Below are positions 1 through 6,271 of a stretch of DNA of 7,664 nt, piece by piece. Position 1 is the first letter of the stretch. Each line of letters begins with the position of its first letter. Source of the stretch: CAYJAD01 sp964371195 (GTDB taxonomy: Bacteria > Desulfobacterota > Desulfovibrionia > Desulfovibrionales > Desulfovibrionaceae); NCBI GenBank assembly GCA_964371195.1, contig CAYJLD010000093.1, positions 1 to 7,664 of the forward strand. Reading direction: 5' to 3'. The notes beneath the pieces are model-generated. The model had not been told where the DNA came from. It worked only from the letters and a program-made list of their open reading frames with translations, and did not search any database. The position numbers and the translations under genes are program-made.

Positions 1-94
1 TAATTTTCAAGTAACAATGACGTGGGGGGTGCAACGGGTCAAATAATTATGATAATCGCAGTCTTATGTTGTGGTTTTAAAACAATAGGCAAAC
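1..94. other. Left-edge segment without a recognisable gene
   Basis: No reading frame here can be supported. One + strand frame is open from the edge to a TAA at 44-46 (about 14 codons) and could be the tail of an upstream gene, but it is too short to judge. A perfect 10-bp palindrome (GTTTTAAAAC) lies at 74-83. Confidence 0.4.
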
Positions 95-145
95 ATAAAA
101 GGCTTTTCATTCTAGTTTAATAATCTAGAATGAAAAGCCTTTTAT
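95..145. terminator. Perfect 21-bp-stem hairpin, bidirectional terminator
   Basis: The arms 95-115 and 125-145 are perfect reverse complements (21 bp) around a 9-nt AT-rich loop. The arm reads ATAAAAGGCTTTTC and onward to TCTAG. The hairpin begins 19 nt beyond the stop codon of the - strand peroxidase and would end that transcript. On the + strand the stem is followed by TTTATTTAAT, so it would also stop transcription entering from the left edge. The symmetry suggests a gene on the + strand ends just outside or at the very start of the window, but no such gene can be called. Confidence 0.85.
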
Positions 146-164
146 TTAATCACATTTGCTAAGC

Positions 165-1544
165 TTATTTAGCAACAGGAGTTCCGGTAAGGGCTTTACC
201 TTGGAATTCACCAGTTAAGGTACGTAAAAAGGCAACAATTTTTGTTCTGTCAGTAGGTGAGACCTCTAAACCAGACAAGTAGATGCCCATAATCCGTACG
301 GCTTCGTCAAGAGTTTCAATGGTTCCGTCATGCATATACGGAGCTGTGAGTTCAATATTACGAAGGTTTGGAGTTTTAAACTTATGCAAATCTTCGTCCT
401 TCTTAGTAAAGCCTTGTAAGCCAGTATCAGACCCAAGAGGATTTCCGCGATCTTTAAAGTAATCTTTTTTCAGATCCATAAATTCAAAGGATTGACCACC
501 AAGAGATTTACCCACGTGGCAACTAGAGCAACGATATGCCTTAAAGCGTTCATAGCCTTCCTTAGCCTCTGCGCTAATTGCATTATCATCACCGGCTAGC
601 CATTTATCAAATGGGCTATTAGGAGTGATTAAGGTTTTTTCATATTCGGCAATAGCATGGGTGATATTTTCTCCCGTCCAACCAGAAGGATAAATAGCTT
701 TAAATTCAGCAGTAAGGGCCTCATCTTTAGCTAGTTTTGTAATAATTTCATCCCAATCTTTACTGGCCATTTCAATGGGGTTAAGTGGTGGGCCGCCAGC
801 TTGTTCTTGTAGGTCTTTAGCACGGCCATTCCAGAATTGAGCCACATTGTAAACCGCGTTAAATACTGTTGGGGCATTAATGTCACCAAATTGTTTACGA
901 ACACCTTCAGAGAAGCGTAAATTATCTGTACCGGCTTTAGCAAAGTCGTGGCAAGTGGCACAAGAAATAGTATCATCGGTTGACAAACGTTTGTCATTAA
1001 ATAGTTTTTTACCAATATCAGCTTTTTGAACATCATACTCAATTGGTGTTATTATTTGTATGGGTTCATTGGCGTGTTTGTCAGCCATTCCCTTTGAGGC
1101 ATAATACTTTGAGCGAGTCGTTTTAACCCAGTCTAAAATATTCTTCTTATCTTCCTCACTAAGAGAAGTGCCCCAATGTACAGCTGTAAATTTGGCTGGG
1201 GGCATAGTATTATTTTTCACGACCCATTCCATCTTTGCAATGGTGCTTTCGCCAACCGGTTTATCTTGTTTAAGATCAGTTAGCTCAGCGCGTAAATCCA
1301 TAGCTCGTAATCCATCACGGTAATCGCGCTCTATAATGTCTTTAATGCCAGGGATTTTTGCATAAAAAGGTAGCTCATAGTCTTTAGTATGACAAGCCAT
1401 ACACTTTTCCTTAACTATACCTCCAACGCTTTGAAAGCGCTTAGCCACTTCGCTATCTGAGATAGATGCATCTGCTGCTAAGGCTTGGCAGCTAAAGGCT
1501 AAACTTAATAACCCCACTGCTAAAAAAAAACCTCTTTTTTTCAT
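165..1544 (-). CDS. Tri-heme cytochrome c peroxidase with N-terminal heme-binding domain
   Basis: Predicted periplasmic peroxidase of 459 aa that reduces hydrogen peroxide to water with electrons from c-type cytochromes. Residues 1-24 form a Sec signal peptide (positive MKKRG, hydrophobic core, likely cleavage after ALA or ALAA). Three CxxCH heme motifs are visible: C48-C51-H52, C195-C198-H199 and C339-C342-H343. The last two belong to the MauG/CcpA di-heme peroxidase core, with family motifs INAPTVFNA (about 222-230), FWNGRA (237-242) and APYMHDGTIETLDEA (401-415), whose M404 is the likely distal ligand of the high-potential heme. The first heme sits in an extra N-terminal domain of about 130 residues containing TMPPAKF, resembling the heme-binding extension (Haem_bd type) found on some peroxidases. 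The ATG at 1544 is chosen because GAGGAG at 1557-1552 lies 7 nt upstream; an in-frame TTG at 1559 overlaps that site. It is transcribed away from the nap operon and ends at the hairpin 95-145. The physiological electron donor is not shown; a related MauG-like oxidase role is less likely. Confidence 0.93.
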   Translation of the reverse strand: MKKRGFFLAVGLLSLAFSCQALAADASISDSEVAKRFQSVGGIVKEKCMACHTKDYELPFYAKIPGIKDIIERDYRDGLRAMDLRAELTDLKQDKPVGESTIAKMEWVVKNNTMPPAKFTAVHWGTSLSEEDKKNILDWVKTTRSKYYASKGMADKHANEPIQIITPIEYDVQKADIGKKLFNDKRLSTDDTISCATCHDFAKAGTDNLRFSEGVRKQFGDINAPTVFNAVYNVAQFWNGRAKDLQEQAGGPPLNPIEMASKDWDEIITKLAKDEALTAEFKAIYPSGWTGENITHAIAEYEKTLITPNSPFDKWLAGDDNAISAEAKEGYERFKAYRCSSCHVGKSLGGQSFEFMDLKKDYFKDRGNPLGSDTGLQGFTKKDEDLHKFKTPNLRNIELTAPYMHDGTIETLDEAVRIMGIYLSGLEVSPTDRTKIVAFLRTLTGEFQGKALTGTPVAK

Positions 1545-1551
1545 CTTTTCA

Positions 1552-1557
1552 CTCCTC
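1552..1557 (-). promoter_or_regulatory. Ribosome binding site of the peroxidase gene
   Basis: GAGGAG on the - strand, 7 nt before the ATG at 1544-1542. It decides the start: the longer in-frame reading from TTG at 1559 would place this site inside the coding sequence and add five residues ahead of the signal peptide. Confidence 0.8.
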
Positions 1558-1572
1558 AATGAAAATTTTTAT

Positions 1573-1591
1573 CTATTACTATCAGTAATAG
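1573..1591. promoter_or_regulatory. 7-5-7 inverted repeat upstream of the peroxidase
   Basis: CTATTAC (1573-1579) and GTAATAG (1585-1591) are perfect inverted copies around TATCA. The element begins 28 nt upstream of the peroxidase start codon, in its presumed 5' leader or just at its transcription start. It could be an operator or a small leader hairpin. No regulator can be named from the sequence. Confidence 0.35.
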
Positions 1592-1601
1592 TAACTAATC
1601 A

Positions 1602-1630
1602 CTTTTAGTTTAATTTAGCATCAAAAGCAA
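1602..1630 (-). promoter_or_regulatory. Candidate promoter for the peroxidase
   Basis: On the - strand TTGCTT (1630-1625) and TAAAAG (1607-1602) are 17 nt apart, matching sigma70 -35 and -10 elements at four positions each. Transcription would begin near 1595, giving a leader of about 50 nt. In such AT-rich DNA matches of this quality occur by chance, so this is tentative. Confidence 0.22.
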
Positions 1631-1645
1631 GTTGAATTAGGTTAA

Positions 1646-1674
1646 TTTGTGAAAAAAATATTTTTTTATACAAA
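1646..1674. promoter_or_regulatory. Extended A/T palindrome
   Basis: TTTGT (1646-1650) and ACAAA (1670-1674) flank a run of seven A, TA, and seven T (1652-1667), giving an imperfect hairpin or dyad interrupted only by G1651 on one side and AT (1668-1669) on the other. It contains the first copy of the 16-bp direct repeat. It may be a regulator site or a bent-DNA element; it has no GC-rich stem, so a terminator role is unlikely. Confidence 0.35.
1648..1663 (+). repeat. 16-bp direct repeat, copy 1
   Basis: TGTGAAAAAAATATTT, identical to 1715-1730 on the same strand, 67 nt start to start. The TGTGA word resembles a CRP/FNR-family half-site, but no matching TCACA arm follows at the usual spacing. 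Confidence 0.6.
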
Positions 1675-1714
1675 AAAATAGTCATGTTTTCCTGACATTT
1701 TACAGCAAATTTCA

Positions 1715-1730
1715 TGTGAAAAAAATATTT
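1715..1730 (+). repeat. 16-bp direct repeat, copy 2
   Basis: Exact second copy of TGTGAAAAAAATATTT. Its left end also forms a short dyad, TTTCA (1710-1714) and TGAAA (1717-1721) around TG. It is followed at once by ATTGACAAAT (1731-1740), containing a consensus-like TTGACA at 1732-1737. A matching -10 box at 17 nt is poor (TAGGTT, 1755-1760). Confidence 0.6.
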
Positions 1731-1775
1731 ATTGACAAATTTCTTATAAAAACATAGGTTTCACTTTAGCACGCC

Positions 1776-1804
1776 ATTACAATTTGCTTAATATGGTTTA
1801 TAAT
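1776..1804 (+). promoter_or_regulatory. Candidate sigma70 promoter for the nap operon
   Basis: ATTACA (1776-1781, four of six -35 positions) and a perfect TATAAT -10 (1799-1804) are separated by 17 nt. Transcription would start near 1811 and give a leader of about 170 nt containing the palindrome 1936-1955. The perfect -10 makes this the best + strand candidate, but AT-rich DNA weakens the argument. Confidence 0.35.
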
Positions 1805-1935
1805 TTTTTTTGCTTTATTAAAAATTATGTCAAATTAAATTTTTTGTCATAAAAAAAACAACAAAGGCTTTATAAGCATAATTCATTGTTTTTTATATAT
1901 ATTATATTTTTTCTACATTTTTGTTGATTTTTAAA

Positions 1936-1955
1936 TAACTTTATATTTAAAGTTA
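1936..1955. promoter_or_regulatory. 8-4-8 palindrome before napC
   Basis: TAACTTTA (1936-1943) and TAAAGTTA (1948-1955) are perfect inverted arms around TATT, ending 25 nt before the napC start. A possible -10 (TATATT, 1942-1947) lies inside it, with TTGTTG at 1921-1926 only 15 nt upstream. The size and symmetry fit an operator for a dimeric regulator; a leader hairpin of an mRNA started upstream is the alternative. The regulator is unknown. Confidence 0.4.
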
Positions 1956-1980
1956 AATACACTGTAACCAAGGAGAGTCT

Positions 1981-2568
1981 ATGTCGTTGAAACGCAAACG
2001 CATCTGGATGGGTGCTATTGCGCTTGGTGTAGTCCTTTTGGTGTCAAGTGTTGCGGTTGTGCAAACTTCCACAACAGACTTCTGCATGAGCTGTCATGAA
2101 ATGAAAGTTTATCAAGAAGAGTTATTGGCATCACCTCATGCAAAGGACGCCGAGGGTAAGCCCATAAGCTGTGCGCAATGTCATATTCCGAGTGGTAATA
2201 TTGTGCGCATGCTCGCGGTGAAGAGTTATTTGGGAGTGCGCGATGTTTGGACCCACTACACCGGTGAACCATATGACCTTGATCGTGCTCATATGCAAAC
2301 CATAGCCCGCCGTTTTACTGATGACGCTAATTGCCGTGCTTGTCATGAAGACCTTGCACGTAATGCTAAAAATGACGGCCCAATTTCTGTTGAAGGTCAG
2401 CTAGCTCACGATGCCTATTTGGGCAAAAATGGACAGTCGCGCAGTGGATGTGCCGGTTGTCATGTGAACATGGCCCATCTTCCTGCCTTTGATCAACGCA
2501 TACCCAAAAATGCCAAATTTCTTGCCAAGCTCAAAGAAAATGCTAAGCTTAAGGAGTCACAAGAATGA
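1981..2568 (+). CDS. napC: NapC/NrfH-family membrane tetraheme c-type cytochrome (quinol dehydrogenase)
   Basis: A 195-aa membrane-anchored cytochrome that should oxidise menaquinol and feed electrons to the periplasmic nitrate reductase. Residues 9-28 form one N-terminal uncleaved transmembrane helix after a basic MSLKRKR start; the rest is periplasmic. Four CxxCH motifs are present: C35-C38-H39, C64-C67-H68, C118-C121-H122 and C157-C160-H161. The first is followed by EM (CHxM), as in NapC/NrfH proteins where that Met relates to heme 1. K81 and D88 in the segment AVKSYLGVRDVW resemble the Lys/Asp pair near the quinol site of NrfH. AGGAGAG at 1971-1977 supports the ATG. It is the first gene of the operon and overlaps napM by ATGA. 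By sequence alone it could be named nrfH, but the following genes make napC the right name. Confidence 0.93.
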   Translation: MSLKRKRIWMGAIALGVVLLVSSVAVVQTSTTDFCMSCHEMKVYQEELLASPHAKDAEGKPISCAQCHIPSGNIVRMLAVKSYLGVRDVWTHYTGEPYDLDRAHMQTIARRFTDDANCRACHEDLARNAKNDGPISVEGQLAHDAYLGKNGQSRSGCAGCHVNMAHLPAFDQRIPKNAKFLAKLKENAKLKESQE

Positions 2569-3032
2569 TATCGAAACTATGTAGACCATGTACTATTATC
2601 ATTTTAGTCTTATTATTATGTGGTGGTGGCTACTTTGCTTATATAACGTGGGCCTTTCCTGTTGTAAAATGCGAAGCTGCAAAACACTTAGAACCAGCAC
2701 AAGGTATGGCTGGTGACTGCTATGGTTGCCATGTAAAAGCTACACCTAAGGTGGCTCAAGAGTGGTATGAAAGTAAACATGGTGTAACCCTTGTGCGCTG
2801 TCAGACTTGCCATGGACAGCCCGATGGTAAGGGATCCATTCCATTTGCTCAAAAGCCTGGGGTAGAAGTATGTCAACGTTGTCATGGTCCTGCCATTGAT
2901 AGAATGGAGGCAAAATTTGGCAAGCGTGATGATTGTGCTACTTGTCATCTTTCGCATCAAAGCCCTATTCACGGCAAGGCTTATTTATTCCGTCAAGCTA
3001 CCACTAAGACCACATTGGATGAGGAGAAATAG
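2565..3032 (+). CDS. napM: NapM, small tetraheme c-type cytochrome of the nap operon
   Basis: A 155-aa multiheme cytochrome with an N-terminal hydrophobic segment (about 10-30), which is either an anchor or an uncleaved export signal. The remainder is periplasmic, with four CxxCH motifs: C52-C55-H56, C79-C82-H83, C103-C106-H107 and C124-C127-H128. It has no NapB-like features and no NapB gene is present, so it probably carries electrons between NapC and NapA, as proposed for NapM of Desulfovibrio desulfuricans. Extra cysteines C6, C9, C19 and C36 lie in or near the membrane segment and are not heme motifs. The start overlaps the napC stop (ATGA), with AAGGAG at 2551-2556, which indicates translational coupling. 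The stop is 1 nt before napA. Identification rests on heme count, size and gene position. Confidence 0.88.
   Translation: MISKLCRPCTIIILVLLLCGGGYFAYITWAFPVVKCEAAKHLEPAQGMAGDCYGCHVKATPKVAQEWYESKHGVTLVRCQTCHGQPDGKGSIPFAQKPGVEVCQRCHGPAIDRMEAKFGKRDDCATCHLSHQSPIHGKAYLFRQATTKTTLDEEK
3021..3026 (+). promoter_or_regulatory. Ribosome binding site of napA
   Basis: GAGGAG inside the last codons of napM, 7 nt before the ATG at 3034. It fixes the napA start at the Tat signal peptide instead of the ATG at 2884, from which the same frame is open but would lie within napM. Confidence 0.85.
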
Positions 3033-3033
3033 T

Positions 3034-5319
3034 ATGAGCAATTTATCATCAAGACGTAATTTTTTACGCGGTTTAGCTCTTTCTACTGCCATGGCTACTA
3101 TTCCTTGCCTTGGCAATGCCACAAAAGCTATGGCTGCGACTAAGGATCCTAAGGCTCCTGATAAATGGGTTAAAGGTGTTTGCCGTTATTGTGGTACTGG
3201 TTGTGGTGTGCTTATAGGGGTTAAGGATGGCAAAGCCATTAGTATTAAAGGTGACCCCAATAACCACAACGAAGGTTTACTTTGCCTAAAAGGTGCCATG
3301 TTAATTCCGGTACTTAACTCAAAAGACCGTGTAACAAGCCCTATGGTTCGCAAAGAAAAGGGTGGCCCACTAACTCCCATTTCTTGGGATGAAGCTCTTG
3401 ACCTTATGGCTAAGAAGTTTCGTAGCTCCATTGATACTCATGGGCCAAACTCCGTAGCATGGTATGGTTCTGGGCAATGCCTCACAGAAGAGACCTATGT
3501 AGCCAATAAAATATTTAAGGCAGGCTTTGGTACTAATAATGTTGATGGCAATCCGCGTTTATGTATGGCATCTGCCGTTGGTGGTTACGTTTCAACTTTT
3601 GGTAAGGATGAGCCCATGGGCACTTATCAAGATATTGACTACGCCACATGCTTTTTCATTATTGGTTCCAATACCTCAGAAGCGCACCCTGTGCTTTTCC
3701 GCCGCATTGCAAGGCGTAAGCAAAATGAGCCCAATGTAAAGGTTATTGTTGCAGATCCGCGCCGCACTAATACTTCACGCATTGCTGACCTACACATTGC
3801 ATTTAAACCTGGTACAGACATAGCTCTTATGCATGCTATGGCTTGGGATATTATTCATGAAGAGCTTGACGATCCGCGCTTTATGGAGCGTTATGTCAAT
3901 TTCATGGGTCCTGATGGCAAGCCCACAGACTTTGAAGGTTATAAGCTTTTCTTAGAAGAAAATTATACTCCTGAAAAGGCAGCAGTTATTTGTGATGTGC
4001 CAGTGGAAGATATTTATGCGGCTGGACGCTTATTTGCTGAGTCTTCAGCTAGTATGTCCATGTGGTGTATGGGTATTAACCAGCGTGTACAAGGTGTATT
4101 TGCTAACAATTGTATTCATAATTTACACTTACTTACCGGTCAAATAGGAAGACGTGGCGCAACTTCTTTCTCTTTAACTGGTCAACCAAATGCCTGCGGG
4201 GGCGTGCGTGATGGTGGAGCTTTAGCACACCTTCTTCCAGCTGGTCGTGCTGTGGCAAATCCTAAACATCGCGAAGAAATGGAGCAACTCTGGGGTCTTG
4301 CACCTGGAACCATTAGCCCTAAAGTTGGTTATCATACTGTAGCGCTTTTTGAGGCACTTGGTCGTGGGGATGTAAAATGCTTACTAGTTTGTGAGACTAA
4401 TCCGGCCCACACATTACCAAATTTAAATAAGATGCATAAGGCCATGTCTAATCCAGACAGCTTTATTGTAGTTATTGAAGCCTTCCCCGATGCCATTACA
4501 TTGGAGTATGCTGACCTTGTCTTAGCCCCAGCATTTTGGTGCGAGAGAGACGGGGTTTATGGTTGTGCTGAGCGTCGTTATTCACTTATTGAGCAGGCAG
4601 TTGAGCCACCACAAGGTTGTCGACCCACTGTAGAAACTTTGGTGGAATTTGGTAAGCGAGCTGGGGTTGATGCTAAACTCTTACAATTTAAGAATGCTGA
4701 AGATGTCTGGAATGAGTGGCGTGAAGTTGCTAAGGGAACTACCTATAACTTCTATGGCATGACACGCGAGCGTTTACGTAACTCGTCTGGTATCATCTGG
4801 CCTTGTCCGGATGAAAAGCACCCTGGAACCTACATGCGTTACGTGCGTGGAGATGACCCATTTGTACCAAAGGATCATCCAAGACGTATGCATTTTTATG
4901 GTAAGCCCGACGGTAGGGCCGTAATTTGGATGCGTCCGCATAAGGGAGCTGCTGAAGAGCCAGATGCAGAATATCCATTCTATCTAACCACCATGCGCGT
5001 TATTGACCATTGGCATACTGTAACCATGACTGGCAAGGTGCCTGAATTGCAAAAGGCTAATCCCATTGCATTTGTGGAAATTAATCCAGAAGATGCAAAA
5101 GCTCTTGGCATTAAACATAATGATAATGTGGTTGTGGAGACTCGTCGCGATAGCATGACTTTCCCAGCACGTGTGAGTGATGTTTGCCGTAAGGGGCTTA
5201 TTGCATTACCATTCTTTGACCCAAAACAGCTGGTGAATAGGCTCTTAACTGATGCAGTTGATCCTGCCTCATTTGAACCAGAATATAAAATCTGCTCTGC
5301 AAGAATACGCAAAGCTTAG
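3034..5319 (+). CDS. napA: Periplasmic nitrate reductase catalytic subunit NapA
   Basis: A 761-aa precursor of the Mo-bisMGD/[4Fe-4S] enzyme that reduces nitrate to nitrite in the periplasm. The Tat signal is clear: S6-R7-R8-N9-F10-L11-R12, a hydrophobic stretch, and likely cleavage after AMA (residue 34). The [4Fe-4S] cysteines are C50, C53, C57 and C84 (Cx2Cx3Cx26C), followed by K86, the conserved Lys between cluster and pterin. C177 in NPRLCMASAVGGY is the expected Mo ligand and marks a Nap-type enzyme. Further family motifs include SLTGQPNACGG and, near the C-terminus, HWHTVTMTGKVPEL, both of the cofactor-binding region. The length is close to the roughly 750-residue monomeric NapA of Desulfovibrio and shorter than the roughly 830-residue enterobacterial form that pairs with NapB, consistent with the absence of napB. 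The start is set by GAGGAG at 3021-3026 and the Tat motif. All key residues are intact. Confidence 0.97.
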   Translation: MSNLSSRRNFLRGLALSTAMATIPCLGNATKAMAATKDPKAPDKWVKGVCRYCGTGCGVLIGVKDGKAISIKGDPNNHNEGLLCLKGAMLIPVLNSKDRVTSPMVRKEKGGPLTPISWDEALDLMAKKFRSSIDTHGPNSVAWYGSGQCLTEETYVANKIFKAGFGTNNVDGNPRLCMASAVGGYVSTFGKDEPMGTYQDIDYATCFFIIGSNTSEAHPVLFRRIARRKQNEPNVKVIVADPRRTNTSRIADLHIAFKPGTDIALMHAMAWDIIHEELDDPRFMERYVNFMGPDGKPTDFEGYKLFLEENYTPEKAAVICDVPVEDIYAAGRLFAESSASMSMWCMGINQRVQGVFANNCIHNLHLLTGQIGRRGATSFSLTGQPNACGGVRDGGALAHLLPAGRAVANPKHREEMEQLWGLAPGTISPKVGYHTVALFEALGRGDVKCLLVCETNPAHTLPNLNKMHKAMSNPDSFIVVIEAFPDAITLEYADLVLAPAFWCERDGVYGCAERRYSLIEQAVEPPQGCRPTVETLVEFGKRAGVDAKLLQFKNAEDVWNEWREVAKGTTYNFYGMTRERLRNSSGIIWPCPDEKHPGTYMRYVRGDDPFVPKDHPRRMHFYGKPDGRAVIWMRPHKGAAEEPDAEYPFYLTTMRVIDHWHTVTMTGKVPELQKANPIAFVEINPEDAKALGIKHNDNVVVETRRDSMTFPARVSDVCRKGLIALPFFDPKQLVNRLLTDAVDPASFEPEYKICSARIRKA

Positions 5320-5330
5320 ATTGTTACAAA

Positions 5331-5357
5331 GGCAGGTAGGGCTTTGCTCTACCTGCC
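5331..5357 (+). promoter_or_regulatory. Strong intercistronic hairpin between napA and napD
   Basis: GGCAGGTAGGGC (5331-5342) pairs with GCTCTACCTGCC (5346-5357) over 12 bp, with one G-U pair, around a TTT loop. It lies 11 nt after the napA stop. It is followed by CAAAATATCTATTTT with no immediate T-run, so it is not a standard Rho-independent terminator. It could be a 3' stabiliser of napA mRNA or a partial terminator that lowers expression of napDGH. A weak TATCT/AGATA dyad follows at 5363-5378. Confidence 0.7.
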
Positions 5358-5411
5358 CAAAATATCTATTTTAAGATAAATTTCCAAATTTCTTACCATA
5401 AGGGGGCTGCT

Positions 5412-5696
5412 ATGGCCATAGCAGGTCTTGTTATTACAACTATTTCTGATGCGAATGTTAATGAAGCTCTATCCAATCAAGAAAGTATAGTAGATGTTGA
5501 AATCAGCCATGACCCCGATAAAGTAGTGGCTGTACTTGAAATAAGCTCTGATCGCTTACAAAAAGAGATTGAAATTATACAAAAAATTGAAGGTATTTTA
5601 GCCGTAGATATTGCCTATATTAATTATGAAGATGATATAGCAAAAGAAGGCGGCATAGCTTGTCCAGTGCATATTTCTAAGCTTAAAAATGCATAG
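5412..5696 (+). CDS. napD: NapD, chaperone for NapA maturation and export
   Basis: A 94-aa cytoplasmic protein. NapD binds the Tat signal peptide of NapA, holding back export until the cofactors are inserted. The sequence starts AIAGLVITT and contains IQKIEGILAVDIAYINYED at about residues 56-74, which matches the conserved 'I..I.GV.AV.L.Y' end of NapD, including the acidic tail. The length is normal for the family (about 85-95). No signal peptide is present. The ATG is preceded by AGGGGG (5401-5406) with 5 nt spacing. It lies after the hairpin 5331-5357 and 8 nt before napG. Two Cys-free thirds and the single C87 argue against any metal cluster. Confidence 0.9.
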   Translation: MAIAGLVITTISDANVNEALSNQESIVDVEISHDPDKVVAVLEISSDRLQKEIEIIQKIEGILAVDIAYINYEDDIAKEGGIACPVHISKLKNA

Positions 5697-5704
5697 GGGG
5701 CAAA

Positions 5705-6271
5705 ATGTCTTCACAAAAAAACCTTCTACGCCCACCTGGAGCTAGAAGCGAAAAAGAGTTTCTTGCCCTTTGTATTCAATGTGGACAATGTATGTCAGTT
5801 TGCCCATATCAATCCTTGCGTTTGCATGCTGGGCTTGGCATTAATCGACATACCCCTAAGATAGAACCAAGCTCTGTGCCTTGTTATTTATGTATGAAGT
5901 GTCCACCAGTGTGTCCGACGGGTGCGCTTGACCCTAGCTGCACCGACACACATAGGGCAAACATGGGACAAGCTTATATAATTAAGGACGATTGCCACAA
6001 TTATAATGGTGGTGTCATGTGTTCTACCTGCTATGACCGCTGTCCTTTGCGTGGGGATGCCATTGTGCTTGAAATGGGTTTTATACCACGCCCAACCGAT
6101 GCCTGTGTTGGATGTGGAGTTTGTGCCTATGTATGTCCAGTCAAGGCTGTAAAAACTGTTCCTAACCCCAACTATACACCCAAAGAGCAAGCTAAAAATA
6201 AAAATACACCCCAAGCACCTGCTGGGGCACTAGCCATCTTGCCAGCACCCATAAAAGGGGGCAAAAAATAA
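5705..6271 (+). CDS. napG: NapG-type polyferredoxin with four [4Fe-4S] clusters, no Tat signal
   Basis: A 188-aa iron-sulfur protein that should accept electrons from NapH in a quinol-oxidising branch feeding nitrate reduction. Four cysteine sets are visible: C23-C26-C29-C33, C60-C63-C66-C70, C97-C106-C109-C113 (the spaced third set typical of NapG), and C134-C137-C140-C144. The conserved segment LLRPPGA begins at residue 7. In Enterobacteria this segment follows a Tat signal of about 40 residues, which is absent here: the protein starts almost at that point, and an in-frame TAA at 5684-5686 excludes an upstream extension. AGGGGG at 5695-5700 supports the ATG. The C-terminus is Pro/Ala/Lys-rich. 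It overlaps napH by one base. Because it lacks the signal it might remain cytoplasmic like NapF, or be exported with a partner. Confidence 0.87.
   Translation: MSSQKNLLRPPGARSEKEFLALCIQCGQCMSVCPYQSLRLHAGLGINRHTPKIEPSSVPCYLCMKCPPVCPTGALDPSCTDTHRANMGQAYIIKDDCHNYNGGVMCSTCYDRCPLRGDAIVLEMGFIPRPTDACVGCGVCAYVCPVKAVKTVPNPNYTPKEQAKNKNTPQAPAGALAILPAPIKGGKK

Larger units (their letters stand above)
1545..1980. promoter_or_regulatory. Divergent peroxidase/nap control region
   Basis: A 436-bp noncoding stretch between two divergent genes. Hand counting over 1561-1980 gives 85 G+C in 420 bases, about 20%, far below the flanking genes. It contains poly-A and poly-T tracts suggestive of bent DNA, a 16-bp direct repeat (1648-1663 and 1715-1730), an extended A/T palindrome (1646-1674), a palindrome before napC (1936-1955), TGACA/TGTCA words at about 1693, 1733, 1829 and 1846, and candidate promoters for both directions. 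No credible reading frame was seen in it. Transcription of both flanking units must start here. Confidence 0.8.

Noticed and set aside
1470..1544. Lipoprotein signal for the peroxidase (LAFSC at residues 15-19)
   Set aside because: The residues before C19 (A-F-S) do not fit a lipobox well, and a normal signal peptidase I site (ALA-A) follows a few residues later.
1646..1674. Rho-independent terminator in the divergent region
   Set aside because: The stem is made only of A/T pairs apart from one G-C pair near each end, so it lacks the GC core of a terminator, and there is no upstream gene to end there.
1768..1789. Possible sigma54 promoter (TAGCACG followed by TTGCT)
   Set aside because: The two blocks resemble the -24 and -12 elements, but the gap between them is 10 nt where 4 nt is required, and the GG of the -24 element is AG.
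2884..3033. Upstream in-frame extension of napA from an ATG at 2884
   Set aside because: It lies within napM in another frame, has no ribosome binding site logic, and would place 50 residues before the Tat signal. The ATG at 3034 has GAGGAG 7 nt upstream and starts directly before SSRRNFLRG.
2015..5312. Several antisense open frames across napC, napM and napA
   Set aside because: All overlap clearly identified genes with intact family motifs, have no recognisable domains of their own and no plausible ribosome binding sites.
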